A DNA stretch of 57,167 nt. Source: Longimicrobium sp. GTDB taxonomy: Bacteria > Gemmatimonadota > Gemmatimonadetes > Longimicrobiales > Longimicrobiaceae. The translations under genes and the position numbers were made by a program. The stretch covers positions 1 to 57,167 of the forward strand of contig DASVTZ010000025.1 in the NCBI GenBank assembly GCA_036387335.1, written 5' to 3'. The stretch's first letter is position 1. Each line of letters begins with the position of its first letter. The notes beneath the pieces are model-generated. The model had not been told where the DNA came from and ran no database searches. It worked only from the letters and a program-made list of their open reading frames with translations. This document shows, one piece after another, positions 43,086-51,890 of the stretch.

Positions 43086-44210
43086 CTACGCCCCCGCGAA
43101 CGCCCGCACCGAATCCGCGACGTAGGCGAGCTGGGCCTCGGTGAGCTCCGGGAAGACGGGGAGCGAGAGGACTTCGCGGCTCGCGCGCTCCGATTCGGGG
43201 AACTGGCCGGGGCGGTAGCCCAGGTACTCGAAGCACTCCTGGCGGTCCAGGGGGATCGGGTAGTACACGGAGCTGCCGACGCCGCGCGCCTTGAGGAAGT
43301 CCTGCAGCGCGTCGCGGCGGCCGTCCGTCACCCGGATCGTGTACTGGTTCACGATCGATTCGTTGCCGGGGCGCACTACCGGGAGCACGATGCCGTCGAG
43401 TCCCGCGAGCGCTTCGTCGTAGAAGGCGGCGTTGCGGCGGCGGGCGGCGCTCCAGCCGTCCAGGTACGGCAGCTTGGCGGAAAGGACGGCCGCCTGGAGC
43501 GCGTCGAGGCGCGAGTTGTAGCCGACCTCCTCGTGGTGGTACATCTGCCGGCCGCCGTGCACGCGCAGCTTGCGCAGGCGCTCGGCGACCGCGTCGTCGT
43601 TCGCCACCAGCATCCCGGCGTCGCCGAATGCGCCGAGGTTCTTGGTGGGGAAGAAGGAGAAGCAGCAGACGTCGCCCAGCGTGCCGGTCGTGAGCCACCC
43701 CTCCCCGTCGCGCTGGCGGGCGCCGATGGCCTGCGCGGCGTCTTCGATGACGGGCACGCCGCGGCGGTCGCCAAGGGAGCGGAAGGCGCGCATGTCCGCC
43801 ATCTGGCCGAAGAGGTGCACCGGCATGACGGCGCGCGTGCGCTCGGTCATGGCGGCTTCGGCGGCGGCGGGGTCGAGGTTGAAGGTGTCGGCCTCGATGT
43901 CCGCGAAGACGGGGCGCGCGCCGGCGTTGTGGATGGCGCCCGCCGTGGCGAAGAAGGTGAACGGGCTCGTCACCACCTCCTCGCCGCGCTCCACGCCCAG
44001 CGCGCGCACGGCCAGGAGGATGGCGTCCGTCCCGCTGGCGCAGCCGATGGCGTGCGGCACGCCCAGCTTCGCCGCCATCTCCGCTTCCAGCTTCTCCACC
44101 ACTGGCCCCAGGATGAAGCGCTGATCCTCCACCACGCCGCGCAGCGCCTCCATCACCTCGTCCGCTACCTGGCGATACTGGAGCGACAGGTCCAACAGGG
44201 GTACTTGCAT
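43086..44210 (-). CDS. DegT/DnrJ/EryC1/StrS-family sugar aminotransferase
   Basis: 374 aa, PLP-dependent fold type I. The pyridoxal lysine is K190 in FSFFPTKNLGAFGDAG; Asp157 in VIEDAAQAIGA pairs with the cofactor nitrogen. The N-terminus has the typical MQVPLLDLSLQYRQVADEVM, and HLFGQMADM is well conserved. Such enzymes make amino-sugars (for example 4-amino-4-deoxy or 3-amino sugars) for surface glycans or natural products. Its position ahead of two GT4 genes suggests it makes the nucleotide amino-sugar they transfer. Confidence 0.92.
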   Translation of the reverse strand: MQVPLLDLSLQYRQVADEVMEALRGVVEDQRFILGPVVEKLEAEMAAKLGVPHAIGCASGTDAILLAVRALGVERGEEVVTSPFTFFATAGAIHNAGARPVFADIEADTFNLDPAAAEAAMTERTRAVMPVHLFGQMADMRAFRSLGDRRGVPVIEDAAQAIGARQRDGEGWLTTGTLGDVCCFSFFPTKNLGAFGDAGMLVANDDAVAERLRKLRVHGGRQMYHHEEVGYNSRLDALQAAVLSAKLPYLDGWSAARRRNAAFYDEALAGLDGIVLPVVRPGNESIVNQYTIRVTDGRRDALQDFLKARGVGSSVYYPIPLDRQECFEYLGYRPGQFPESERASREVLSLPVFPELTEAQLAYVADSVRAFAGA

Positions 44211-44286
44211 CTATGGATTGCTCGTTTGGATTCGGATGTTGAACACCGGCACTGGGGCCCGCCTCACGGTTGCCGGTGCCGCGCCC

Positions 44287-44544
44287 GCCGGGGGCTAAAG
44301 CCCCCGGCTGGAACCACGCGAAGCCCACTGAAGTGGGCTGCGGGCCGCATCGCTCTCAATCTGGCATCCCTGAGCGGCGCGGTACGACCGTGGCGTGGGT
44401 CCAATGCCGGCGTGTACGGGACGGCTTCAGCCGTCTTCGCGTCGTTCCAGCCGGGGGATTCATCCCCCGGCGACGCGGGATCGTTGCGCCGGGCGAACGG
44501 TTGTCCGCGGCGAACGGTGGGCGTGATGAATCACGCCCCTACGC
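44287..44544. repeat. Two opposed family A arrays and a family E unit (A6, A7, E3)
   Basis: A6 (44287-44340, plus): GGGGGCTAAAGCCCCC, the linker, and GCCCACTGAAGTGGGC. A7 (44419-44471, minus): GACGGCTTCAGCCGTC, a linker variant, GGGGGATTCATCCCCC. E3 (about 44518-44544): GGGCGTGATGAATCACGCCC then CTACGCC. E3 runs into the 3' end of the MsbA-like gene and supplies its last codons and stop. The rest of the 44211-44530 spacer shows nothing else. Confidence 0.82.
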
Positions 44545-46378
44545 CGGTCGCCTCGGCGCCGCCGAACTGCATCTCGTACAGGCGGCGGTAGGTGCCGCCG
44601 CGGGCGAGGAGCTCGTCGTGGGTGCCGCGCTGCACGATGCGGCCGTTTTCGAGGACGACGATCTGGTCGGCGCGGCGCACGGTGGAGAGGCGGTGGGCGA
44701 TCACGAGGACGGTGCGCCCTGCCATCACCTCGTCGATCGCCTGCTGCACGAGGCGCTCGCTCTCCGTGTCGAGCGCGGAGGTGGCCTCGTCCAGGATCAG
44801 GATCGGCGGGTTGCGGAAGAGGGCGCGCGCGATCGCGATCCGCTGGCGCTGTCCGCCCGAAAGGCGCGTTCCCTTTTCGCCAAGCACCGTGTCGTAGCCG
44901 TCCGGGAGCGACGCGATGAACTCGTGCGCGTTCGCCGCGCGCGCCGCCGCCTCCACACGCTCCCGCGGCGCGTCGGGGACGCCGTAGGCGATGTTGGCGC
45001 GCACGGTGTCGTGGAAGAGGATGGTCTCCTGCGTGACGATCCCCAGCAGCCCGCGCAGGGGAGCCAGCCGCAGCTCGCGCAGGTCGGCGCCGTCGAGGGT
45101 GATGCGGCCCTCGGTGACGTCGTGGAAGCGGGGGAGGAGGTCGGCGAGCGTGCTCTTCCCCGCCCCGCTCGGGCCGACGAGCGCCACCACCTCGCCCGGG
45201 CGGATGCGCAGGTCGATGCCGGAGAGGACCGGGACGCCCGGCGCGTAGGCGAAGCCGGCGTCCTCGAAGCGGATCTCGTCGCGGAAGCCGGTCACCGGGA
45301 GCGCGCCGGAGGCGTCGTTGACCTCAACGGGCGCATCCATCAGCTCGAAGGCGCGCTCCGCGGCGGCGAGGCCGGGCTGCACCACCGAGGGGAACTGGGC
45401 GATGAACTTCACCGGCGACATCAGCTTGCCGGCCAGTGTGAGGAAGCCGAGGAAGGCGGTCGCCGTGAGCGACCGCTCCTCCAGCACCAGGTAGCTCCCG
45501 TACCAGAGCAGCACCAGGATACAGGTGGCGGTGATCATCTCGGTGGCCGGCGGAAAGAACTTGCGCCAGCGTTCGTTCTTCACCCACGCCTTGTACTGCC
45601 CGCGCGTGAGCGCCCGAAAGCGCTGCCCCTCCCACTCCTCCGCGCCCGACGCCTTCACCAGCCGGATCCCGCTCACCGTCTCCTGCACCTGCGACGCGAC
45701 CTCGCCGGTGGCGTTGAGCACCCGCAGCACGCCGCGCCGCAAACGCTTCCGCAGGCGTGCCCACAAGCCCAGCATCGGCGGCATGAACAGGGCGGAAACC
45801 AGCGTGAGCTTCCAGGAGAGGAGCATCATGAAGGTGAGCGCGAACACCGCCTGGAACACCTGCGAGATCAGCTTGGAGATGCTGCCGACCACGATCCCGC
45901 GCATCTGCTCCACGTCGTTGGTGACGCGGGAGATCACCTGCCCGGCGCGGGTTTGCTGGAAGAAGGGGAAGCCCAGGTACAGCAGGTGGCCGTAGATGTC
46001 GTTGCGCACGTCGCGCGTGACGCGCCCCTCCACCACCGAGATGCAGATCTGGTAGACGTAGAGGGCGATGTTCTTCACCAGGAACACGACGAAGAGGAAG
46101 CCGACCACGTTGCGCAGCCCCTCCATTGGCGGGCGCCCCTGCACCAGCCACCCCACCGACCAGCGGAGCAGGTCACCGACCGCGCCGCCGCCCATGAAGA
46201 CGGAGCCCACCGCCCCGCCGGGCACCACGTCGCCCCCGAACAGCAGGTTGAGGAAGGGGATGAGCAGCGTGAACGAGAATGCGTCGAGCGCGGCGAACGC
46301 GCACATCGCCACGATCGCCCAGCAAAAGAGCGCGATGTGGGGACGGACGTAGCGAAGGATGCGGAGGTAGAGCTTCAT
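44531..46378 (-). CDS. msbA: MsbA-like lipid A/glycolipid ABC exporter
   Basis: 615 aa from the ATG at 46378. The N-terminal half has six hydrophobic stretches (for example FCWAIVAMCAFAALDAFSFT, FLFVVFLVKNIALYVYQICI, AVFALTFMMLLSWKLTLVSA). The C-terminal nucleotide-binding domain has Walker A GPSGAGKST, the signature LSGGQRQR, Walker B ILILDEAT and the H-loop IAHRLST. Half-transporters of this layout flip lipid A-core or other lipid-linked glycans. The start overlaps the stop of the PorX-like gene (ATGA), so the two are made together. Confidence 0.92.
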   Translation of the reverse strand: MKLYLRILRYVRPHIALFCWAIVAMCAFAALDAFSFTLLIPFLNLLFGGDVVPGGAVGSVFMGGGAVGDLLRWSVGWLVQGRPPMEGLRNVVGFLFVVFLVKNIALYVYQICISVVEGRVTRDVRNDIYGHLLYLGFPFFQQTRAGQVISRVTNDVEQMRGIVVGSISKLISQVFQAVFALTFMMLLSWKLTLVSALFMPPMLGLWARLRKRLRRGVLRVLNATGEVASQVQETVSGIRLVKASGAEEWEGQRFRALTRGQYKAWVKNERWRKFFPPATEMITATCILVLLWYGSYLVLEERSLTATAFLGFLTLAGKLMSPVKFIAQFPSVVQPGLAAAERAFELMDAPVEVNDASGALPVTGFRDEIRFEDAGFAYAPGVPVLSGIDLRIRPGEVVALVGPSGAGKSTLADLLPRFHDVTEGRITLDGADLRELRLAPLRGLLGIVTQETILFHDTVRANIAYGVPDAPRERVEAAARAANAHEFIASLPDGYDTVLGEKGTRLSGGQRQRIAIARALFRNPPILILDEATSALDTESERLVQQAIDEVMAGRTVLVIAHRLSTVRRADQIVVLENGRIVQRGTHDELLARGGTYRRLYEMQFGGAEATGVGA

Positions 46379-47934
46379 CTCGGGGTCAGCAGCGCCACTG
46401 GAAGGATCATCTCTTCCGGTGATACCCCGCCGTGGAGGAAGGAGCCCCGGTAGCGCGCCTGGTACTGCCGCAGCTTGGTGGGATAGACGAAGAAGACGTC
46501 TTCCAGCGCGATCAGGTAGTTGGTCGCCGCCTTCCCCGGCGGGAAGCGCAGCGCCTTCTCGTCCTTGATGGTCATCGCCAGCGTGCGGTCCTCGGCGCGC
46601 AGGTCCGCGCCGAACTTGTAGCGCAGGTTCTGCGTGGTGTCGCGCTTGGCGAAGACGGTGGCCGGGCGGTGGCAGTGGATGGAGCCGTGGTCGGTGGTAA
46701 CCAGCACCGGCACGCCCATGCGCAGCGCCTCGCGGATTGCCGTCAGCGCCTCCGACCGCTCGAACCACTGCCGCGTGAGGGCCCGCAGCGCTTCCTTGTC
46801 GCGCGCCACTTCGAGCAGCACGGTGCTCTCGGTGCGGCCGTGCGTCAGCAGGTCCACGAAGTTGAAGACGACCGCGGTCACCCCCGGCTGCGCCAGGTGC
46901 GCGGGAAGGCGGCGCAGCATCGCCTCGCCGTCGCCCGCGTCGAACACCTTGTCGTAGTGCACGGGCATGCTGAGCCCCGTGAGCCGCTTGAGCTGCTCGC
47001 GAAAGAGCTCCGCCTCGAACGAGTTGAGGCTCCCCTCGCCCTCCCACCCCCACCACCCCGGCACCCGCTCGGACACGCCGTCAGGGTACATCCCGCTGAA
47101 GATGGCGTTGCGGGAGAAGGGGGTCGCGGTGGGGAGGATGGAGTAGTAGAGCGCCTCCTCCACCTGCGCCAGCGGCTCCAGGATGGGGAGAAGGGCGCGC
47201 CACTGGTCCAGCCGCAGGCAGTCGATCACCACGAAGAGCACGGCGCGGTCCTTTCCCACCAGCGGCGCCAGGAACTGCGGCACGATGTCCACCGAGAGCG
47301 GCGGCGCGCCGGAGCCCCCTTCGGTCCACTTGGGGTACACCTCGGCGATGTAACGGCAGAACTCGCGGCGGAAGTCGTCCAGCAGCGTCTCCAGCGCGGC
47401 GAGCAGGCCCGTCTCGCCGGCTTCGCGAAGGCGCAGCTCCCAGTCCACCAGCTCCGAGTAGTCGTCGGCCCACTCGCGCCAGTCGCGCGGCTCGGCGCGG
47501 CGGGCGTTGAGCTCGCGGAACCGCCCCGCGAAGTCGCGCGCCACCACCTGCTGCTGGATCGCCTCGCCTTCCAGGAGGCGCGTGACGACGGAGAGGACCT
47601 GGCGGGGCGAGGTGGGCTTCACGAGGTAGTCGGCCACGCGCCGGCCGATCGCCTCGGTCATGGTCCGGTCCTCCTCGCTCTTGGTGATCATCACCACGGG
47701 AACGCGGGGGTCCAGCCTGCGCAGCTCGTCCAGCACCTCCATCCCCGAGCGGCCGGGCATCTGCTCGTCCAGCAGGATCAGGTCGTACGGGTGCAGGCGG
47801 AGGAGCTCCAGCGCGTCGTCGCCGTTGGAGACGGCGTCCACGTGGTAGCCGCGCCCCTGCAGAAAGAGCAGGTGCGGGCGCAGGAGATCGATCTCGTCGT
47901 CTACCCAGAGGAGGCGTTTGACCGGTGCTGGCAT
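46375..47934 (-). CDS. porX: PorX-type response regulator with PglZ/alkaline-phosphatase-like domain
   Basis: 519 aa. An N-terminal CheY-like receiver (about 6-120) opens with RLLWVDDEIDLLRP, has the phospho-acceptor Asp56 (LILLDEQMPG) and ends with DYLVKPTSP. A helical linker leads to a C-terminal PglZ-type domain (about 225-510) with VVIDCLRLDQW, SILPTATPFSR (Thr271 at the nucleophile position), NFVDLLTHGR and VTTDHGS as likely metal ligands. This matches PorX of Bacteroidota, the two-component regulator tied to type IX secretion. No PorY kinase is in view. It is coupled to msbA by ATGA, so the regulator may act on envelope assembly here. Confidence 0.85.
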   Translation of the reverse strand: MPAPVKRLLWVDDEIDLLRPHLLFLQGRGYHVDAVSNGDDALELLRLHPYDLILLDEQMPGRSGMEVLDELRRLDPRVPVVMITKSEEDRTMTEAIGRRVADYLVKPTSPRQVLSVVTRLLEGEAIQQQVVARDFAGRFRELNARRAEPRDWREWADDYSELVDWELRLREAGETGLLAALETLLDDFRREFCRYIAEVYPKWTEGGSGAPPLSVDIVPQFLAPLVGKDRAVLFVVIDCLRLDQWRALLPILEPLAQVEEALYYSILPTATPFSRNAIFSGMYPDGVSERVPGWWGWEGEGSLNSFEAELFREQLKRLTGLSMPVHYDKVFDAGDGEAMLRRLPAHLAQPGVTAVVFNFVDLLTHGRTESTVLLEVARDKEALRALTRQWFERSEALTAIREALRMGVPVLVTTDHGSIHCHRPATVFAKRDTTQNLRYKFGADLRAEDRTLAMTIKDEKALRFPPGKAATNYLIALEDVFFVYPTKLRQYQARYRGSFLHGGVSPEEMILPVALLTPR

Positions 47935-48028
47935 GGTGTGGAAAGCTAGGCGCCCGAGGGGTGCGGGTCAACGCGACCGGCCCGTTTGACAGCGCGGCTT
48001 GCGATCCTCACCTTCTCGTTATGGGCAA

Positions 48029-48128
48029 GAACAGCAACTGCATGGCTCACGCGGAGACGCGGAGACGCAGAGAGAGACCTCCCCGTCTTTCCTCTGCGCC
48101 TCCGCGCCTCCGCGTGAGATCGCCGTTG
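48029..48128. repeat. Family B palindromic element (copy B3)
   Basis: GAACAGCAACTGCATGGC, then TCACGCGGAGACGCGGAG, a centre of AGAGAGACCTCCCCGTC, then CGCCTCCGCGCCTCCGCG and TGAGATCGCCGTT. It lies just upstream of the Kdo-kinase-like gene. The open frame of that gene runs back through the element, but the element is not coding. Confidence 0.85.
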
Positions 48129-48139
48129 GGGTGGGCTGG

Positions 48140-48844
48140 ATGATGGGCTTCACTCGCGTTTCGGTCGGAAGTGCCCGCCTCCTCATCCGCGATGGGTACG
48201 AGGGGATGGCGGGGGTGCTGGTGGATGCGTGGGAGGGGCGCGCGGAGGAGTGGATCGAGGGGGGACGGGCGCCGCATCCGGTGGTCGTGCTGCCGGATGG
48301 CGGAAAGGCGGTGGTGAGGCGCTACATGCGCGGCGGGATGGTGCGGCACGTGAACCGTGACCGCTACTTCGGCGGGGATAGAGCCGCGCACGAGCTGCGC
48401 GCGACGGAAGTGGCGCGAGCGGGCGGGGTGCACGCGCCCGAGGTGATCGCGGCCGGACGGATCGCCGCGTTCCCCGGCTACCGCGCGATGATCGCGACGC
48501 GGCTGATTCCCGGGGTCAAGGACGCCGCCACCGCGCTGCTCGGCGGGAGGGACTTGAACGAGGTCCTTTTCGAGGCGGGACAGCAGATCGGGCGGATGCA
48601 CGCGGCGGGGGTGGGGCACCCGGACCTCAACCTGCGCAACCTGCTGGTGGGGAAGCTGGGCGAGCTCTGGATAATCGACTTCGACCGCGCCCTCGTGGTG
48701 GAGGGCGTGGTGCCGCGCGCCCGTCGGCAGCGAGACCTGTCGCGGCTGGTGCGCTCCTTCGCGAAACTGGGCATGCCGTTGAGCGAGGTGCGCCGTGGCG
48801 GGCTGGAGGTCGGCTACCTCTCCGAGAGGCCGGACCTGGAGTAG
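48140..48844 (+). CDS. Kdo-kinase-like LPS core kinase (KdkA family)
   Basis: 234 aa from the ATG at 48140. Protein-kinase-like fold. N-lobe: AVVRRYMRGGMVRHVNRDRY (about 57-76), the conserved R-R-Y-x-R-G-G segment of KdkA. C-lobe: catalytic loop HPDLNLRN at 160-167 and the metal-binding DFD at 180-182 (IIDFDRA). KdkA phosphorylates the Kdo of LPS at the inner membrane. Together with two GT9 enzymes, lpxL and msbA it completes an LPS-core set. It converges on the next gene and its 3' end overlaps that gene by 31 bp, both in coding sequence. Confidence 0.85.
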   Translation: MMGFTRVSVGSARLLIRDGYEGMAGVLVDAWEGRAEEWIEGGRAPHPVVVLPDGGKAVVRRYMRGGMVRHVNRDRYFGGDRAAHELRATEVARAGGVHAPEVIAAGRIAAFPGYRAMIATRLIPGVKDAATALLGGRDLNEVLFEAGQQIGRMHAAGVGHPDLNLRNLLVGKLGELWIIDFDRALVVEGVVPRARRQRDLSRLVRSFAKLGMPLSEVRRGGLEVGYLSERPDLE

Positions 48845-49887
48845 CGCTCCAGGGCCAGCGCGACCTTGTCCGCCACCTCGTCCACCGTGATGCGCTCCAT
48901 GCGGCCGGGGCGGTACTCGGCGCTGACGGGGTAGTCTTCGCCCGGGTCGCCGTACGCGTCGATCATCAGGTCGTGGAAGCGGCGGTAGGGGCCCACGCGC
49001 TTGGGGTTGGTGTAGCCCATCAGCGACACGGTGGGCGTGCCCAGCGCCACGCCGATGTGCAGCGGCCCCGTGTCCGGGCTCACGAGCACGTCCACGCGGT
49101 CCAGCAGGTACACGAGCTTGCGCAGGTCCCACTCCAGCAGGTTCAGCGGCGGATACTGCGCCTTCGCGCGGATCGCCTCCGCCGCCGCCATCTCGCGCGT
49201 CGAGCGGCCGCCCACCAGCACCGTCCTCATCCCCACGAAGGCGAGGCGGTCCGCGAGGGCGGCGTAGCGCTCGGCGGGCCACTCCTTCGCCGGCTTGCTC
49301 GTCCCCACCACGAAAGCCACGGTCGGCCGCTCGTCGCGCGGAAGGATGCCCTCGTAGCGGGTGCGCTCCGCTGCGGTGGGCCCCAGCCGCCATTCCAGGA
49401 GAGGCGGGACGCCCAGGTGCTCCAGGAACTCGAAGTACTGGTCCTGCACGTGGCGCTGCCCGCGCGGCGGAATGCGCTCCGTGGTGAAGAGCCAGTTCGC
49501 GTCGCGCGCGCGAGCCCGGTCGAACCCCAGCTTGCGCGGCGAGCGAAGGACCCGCGTCACCAGCCCGGCCTTGAGGTACACCTGCAGCGCGATCACCAGG
49601 TCGAAGCTGCGCCCCTCCGTGGCGCGCGCCACGTCGCGGTACGCGCGCCACCCGCGCTTTCGGTCGAAGAGGATGAACTCGTCCACCGCCGGGTGCCCCG
49701 CCACCAGCGCGTGCGGGGCCGGCTGAATGACCCAGGTCAGCCTGCAATCCGGCGCCGCCGCGCGCAGCGAATTCAACACCGGCAGCGTGTGCACGGCGTC
49801 GCCGATCGCGCTCATCATCACGATGGCGATGCGTGCGCCGGACAGGTCGGATGCGTGCAACCGCGCGTCATTCTTTGGGTTCAGCAT
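48814..49887 (-). CDS. Family 9 glycosyltransferase (heptosyltransferase-like)
   Basis: 357 aa from the ATG at 49887 (MLNPKNDARLHASDLSGARI). The N-terminal domain begins IAIVMMSAIGDAVHTLPVLN, with the GDxxxxLP motif. The C-terminal donor site is DVLVSPDTGPLHIGVALGTP and LMGYTNPKRVGPYRRFHDLM. It resembles the other GT9 (38001-39059) in layout but differs in most positions, so the two probably act on different acceptors. It converges with the Kdo-kinase-like gene, overlapping tail to tail. Confidence 0.9.
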   Translation of the reverse strand: MLNPKNDARLHASDLSGARIAIVMMSAIGDAVHTLPVLNSLRAAAPDCRLTWVIQPAPHALVAGHPAVDEFILFDRKRGWRAYRDVARATEGRSFDLVIALQVYLKAGLVTRVLRSPRKLGFDRARARDANWLFTTERIPPRGQRHVQDQYFEFLEHLGVPPLLEWRLGPTAAERTRYEGILPRDERPTVAFVVGTSKPAKEWPAERYAALADRLAFVGMRTVLVGGRSTREMAAAEAIRAKAQYPPLNLLEWDLRKLVYLLDRVDVLVSPDTGPLHIGVALGTPTVSLMGYTNPKRVGPYRRFHDLMIDAYGDPGEDYPVSAEYRPGRMERITVDEVADKVALALERYSRSGLSER

Positions 49888-49971
49888 GGCGGCCCAAGCT
49901 ATCCGCAACCAGTAAGGGCGTCAACGAAATTCACCGTGAAGCCGCCGCAGCACCGTTCTCGCTCCGGCTTT

Positions 49972-50050
49972 TCTCTCTGTGGCTCTGTGTCTCCGTGTGA
50001 GCCCGCTCCTCCTTCGCGTCTCCGCGTCTCCGCGTGAGGCCATGCTGTTC
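49972..50050. repeat. Family B element (copy B4, right arm doubled)
   Basis: TCTCTGTGGCTCTGTGTCTC, then CGTGTGAGCC, then CGCGTCTCCGCGTCTCCG and CGTGAGGCCATGCTGTTC. The left, GAACAGCA end is missing and two right-arm-like pieces follow one another. It lies upstream of the amidohydrolase gene. Confidence 0.75.
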
Positions 50051-50126
50051 CTGCCGCCTTGCGGCACGCATCCGCTTGGAGCACCTTGTTCCGCACCCTG
50101 ATCCCAGCCTTCGAGAGACCGCCACG

Positions 50127-51890
50127 ATGACCCGAACCATCGTCCGCACCGCCGCGCTCGCGGCGCCGCTGGCCTTCGCCGCCGGCTGCGCCCGCACGCT
50201 CCCGCAGCCCGTCCCCACGATGCCGCGGAGCGAGGCGGCTCCCGTCCTGACACGCCCAAACCCCGCGGCGCCGGCGGACATGGTGCTGGTCAACGGCAAG
50301 ATCTTCGTGGGCGACAGCGCGGGGACGATCGTGGAGGCGATGGCCGTGCGGGGCGGCCGCGTTGTGTACGCCGGCCCGCGGGTGGGGGTCGATTCGCTGG
50401 TGGGCCTGAACACGGCGCAGCACAACCTCGAAGGCCGCCTGGTGACGCCCGGCTTCAACGACGCGCACATCCACTTCGCCGCGGGCGGGGCGTCGCTGCT
50501 GGCGGTGGACCTCGGTGGCACGCGGTCGCTGGCCGAGATCGAGCGCCGAGTGGCCGCCGCAGCCGCCCGCGCGCAGCCCGGCGAGTGGATCACGGGTCGC
50601 GGATGGGACCACACGCGCCTCCCCGCCAGCGAGCTCGGCCCGGGCGGCTGGCCGACCAACGAGATCCTGAACCGCGCCGCCCCCCGCAACCCCGTGCTCC
50701 TCTCGCGCGTGGACGGGCACACCTCGTGGGCGAACCGCGAGGCGCTGCGCATCGCGGGGGTCACGCGCGCCACCCGCGCCCCCGCCGGAGGCGAGATCGT
50801 GCGCACCCCCGCGGGCGAGCCGACCGGCATCCTCAAGGAGTCCGCCGAGGGGCTGGTGGGGCGCGTCGTCCCCGATCCCACCCCGGCGCAGGTGAGGCGC
50901 GGCATCCGCGCGGCGCTGGAGATGGCGGCCCGCACCGGCGTCACCAGCGTTCAGAGCGACGTCTCCCCCGCCGACGTGGAGGTGTACCGCGCCCTCGCCG
51001 CCGCCGACTCGCTGACGGTGCGCGTCTACGGCTGGCTGCCGCTCACCGAGCGCACCATCCGCGAGCTGCAGGCGCGCGGCGTCACCGCCCCCACCGGCGA
51101 CGAGTGGGTGCGGCTGGGGATGGTGAAGGGGTACACGGACGGCACGCTCGGCTCGCGCACGGCGGCCATGCTGGAGCCCTTCGCGGACGACCATTCCACC
51201 CGCGGACTTCCACAGTACACGCAGGCGCAGCTCGACTCGCTGGTCGGCATGGCGGACCGCGCGGGGCTCCAGGTGATCCTGCACGCCATCGGCGACGCGG
51301 CAAACCGGCAGGCGCTGGACGCGTTCGAGCGCGTGATCCGGGTCAACCCCGCCCACCCGCGCCGCCACCGCATCGAGCACGCGCAGGTGCTGGACCGGCG
51401 CGACATCCCGCGCTTCCGGCAGCTCGGCGTGATCGCGTCCATGCAGCCCACGCACGCCACCAGCGACATGCGCTGGGCCGAGACGCGCATCGGCCACGAG
51501 CGCGCGGCGGAGGGCGCCTACGCCTGGCGCACGCTCCTCGACTCGGGCGCGGTGGTCATCTTTGGAACCGACTTCGCCGTGGAGCCGATGGCGCCGGTGG
51601 AGGGCATCTACTCCGCCGTCACGCGCCAGAGCCGCGAGGAGCCGGGGGTGCCGCCGGGCGGCTGGCTCCCCGAGCAGCGCCTGACCCGCGCCGAGGCGAT
51701 CCGCCTCTACACCGCCGCGTCCGCGTACGGCGAGTGGGAAGAGGCGCGCAAAGGCACGCTGCGCCCGGGCATGTTCGCCGACTTCGTCGTCTGGTCCGCC
51801 GACCTGCTGACCATCCCCGAGGCGGAGATCCTCAAGGCCGAGCCCACGATGACGGTGGTGGGCGGCCGCACCGTCTTCCGGCGCCCGTGA
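50127..51890 (+). CDS. Lipoprotein amidohydrolase (YtcJ-like, Amidohydro_3)
   Basis: 587 aa from the ATG at 50127. Signal MTRTIVRTAALAAPLAFAAG then C, a lipobox, so it is probably periplasmic and lipid-anchored. Amidohydrolase fold: GRLVTPGFNDAHIHFAAGG gives the metal-binding HxH, then GRGWDHTRLP, VILHAIGDAANRQ, RRHRIEHAQVL and the catalytic Asp in FGTDFAVEP. The family splits amides such as formamides or N-acyl groups; the substrate is unknown. Its stop overlaps the start of the patatin gene (GTGA), so the two are co-translated. Confidence 0.9.
   Translation: MTRTIVRTAALAAPLAFAAGCARTLPQPVPTMPRSEAAPVLTRPNPAAPADMVLVNGKIFVGDSAGTIVEAMAVRGGRVVYAGPRVGVDSLVGLNTAQHNLEGRLVTPGFNDAHIHFAAGGASLLAVDLGGTRSLAEIERRVAAAAARAQPGEWITGRGWDHTRLPASELGPGGWPTNEILNRAAPRNPVLLSRVDGHTSWANREALRIAGVTRATRAPAGGEIVRTPAGEPTGILKESAEGLVGRVVPDPTPAQVRRGIRAALEMAARTGVTSVQSDVSPADVEVYRALAAADSLTVRVYGWLPLTERTIRELQARGVTAPTGDEWVRLGMVKGYTDGTLGSRTAAMLEPFADDHSTRGLPQYTQAQLDSLVGMADRAGLQVILHAIGDAANRQALDAFERVIRVNPAHPRRHRIEHAQVLDRRDIPRFRQLGVIASMQPTHATSDMRWAETRIGHERAAEGAYAWRTLLDSGAVVIFGTDFAVEPMAPVEGIYSAVTRQSREEPGVPPGGWLPEQRLTRAEAIRLYTAASAYGEWEEARKGTLRPGMFADFVVWSADLLTIPEAEILKAEPTMTVVGGRTVFRRP

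Noticed and set aside
44270-46453. Long plus-strand frame antisense to msbA
   Set aside because: Starts inside an A repeat and shadows an ABC exporter with all expected motifs.
47999-48139. N-terminal extension of the Kdo-kinase-like protein
   Set aside because: The extension is read through repeat B3; the ATG at 48140 gives the family length.
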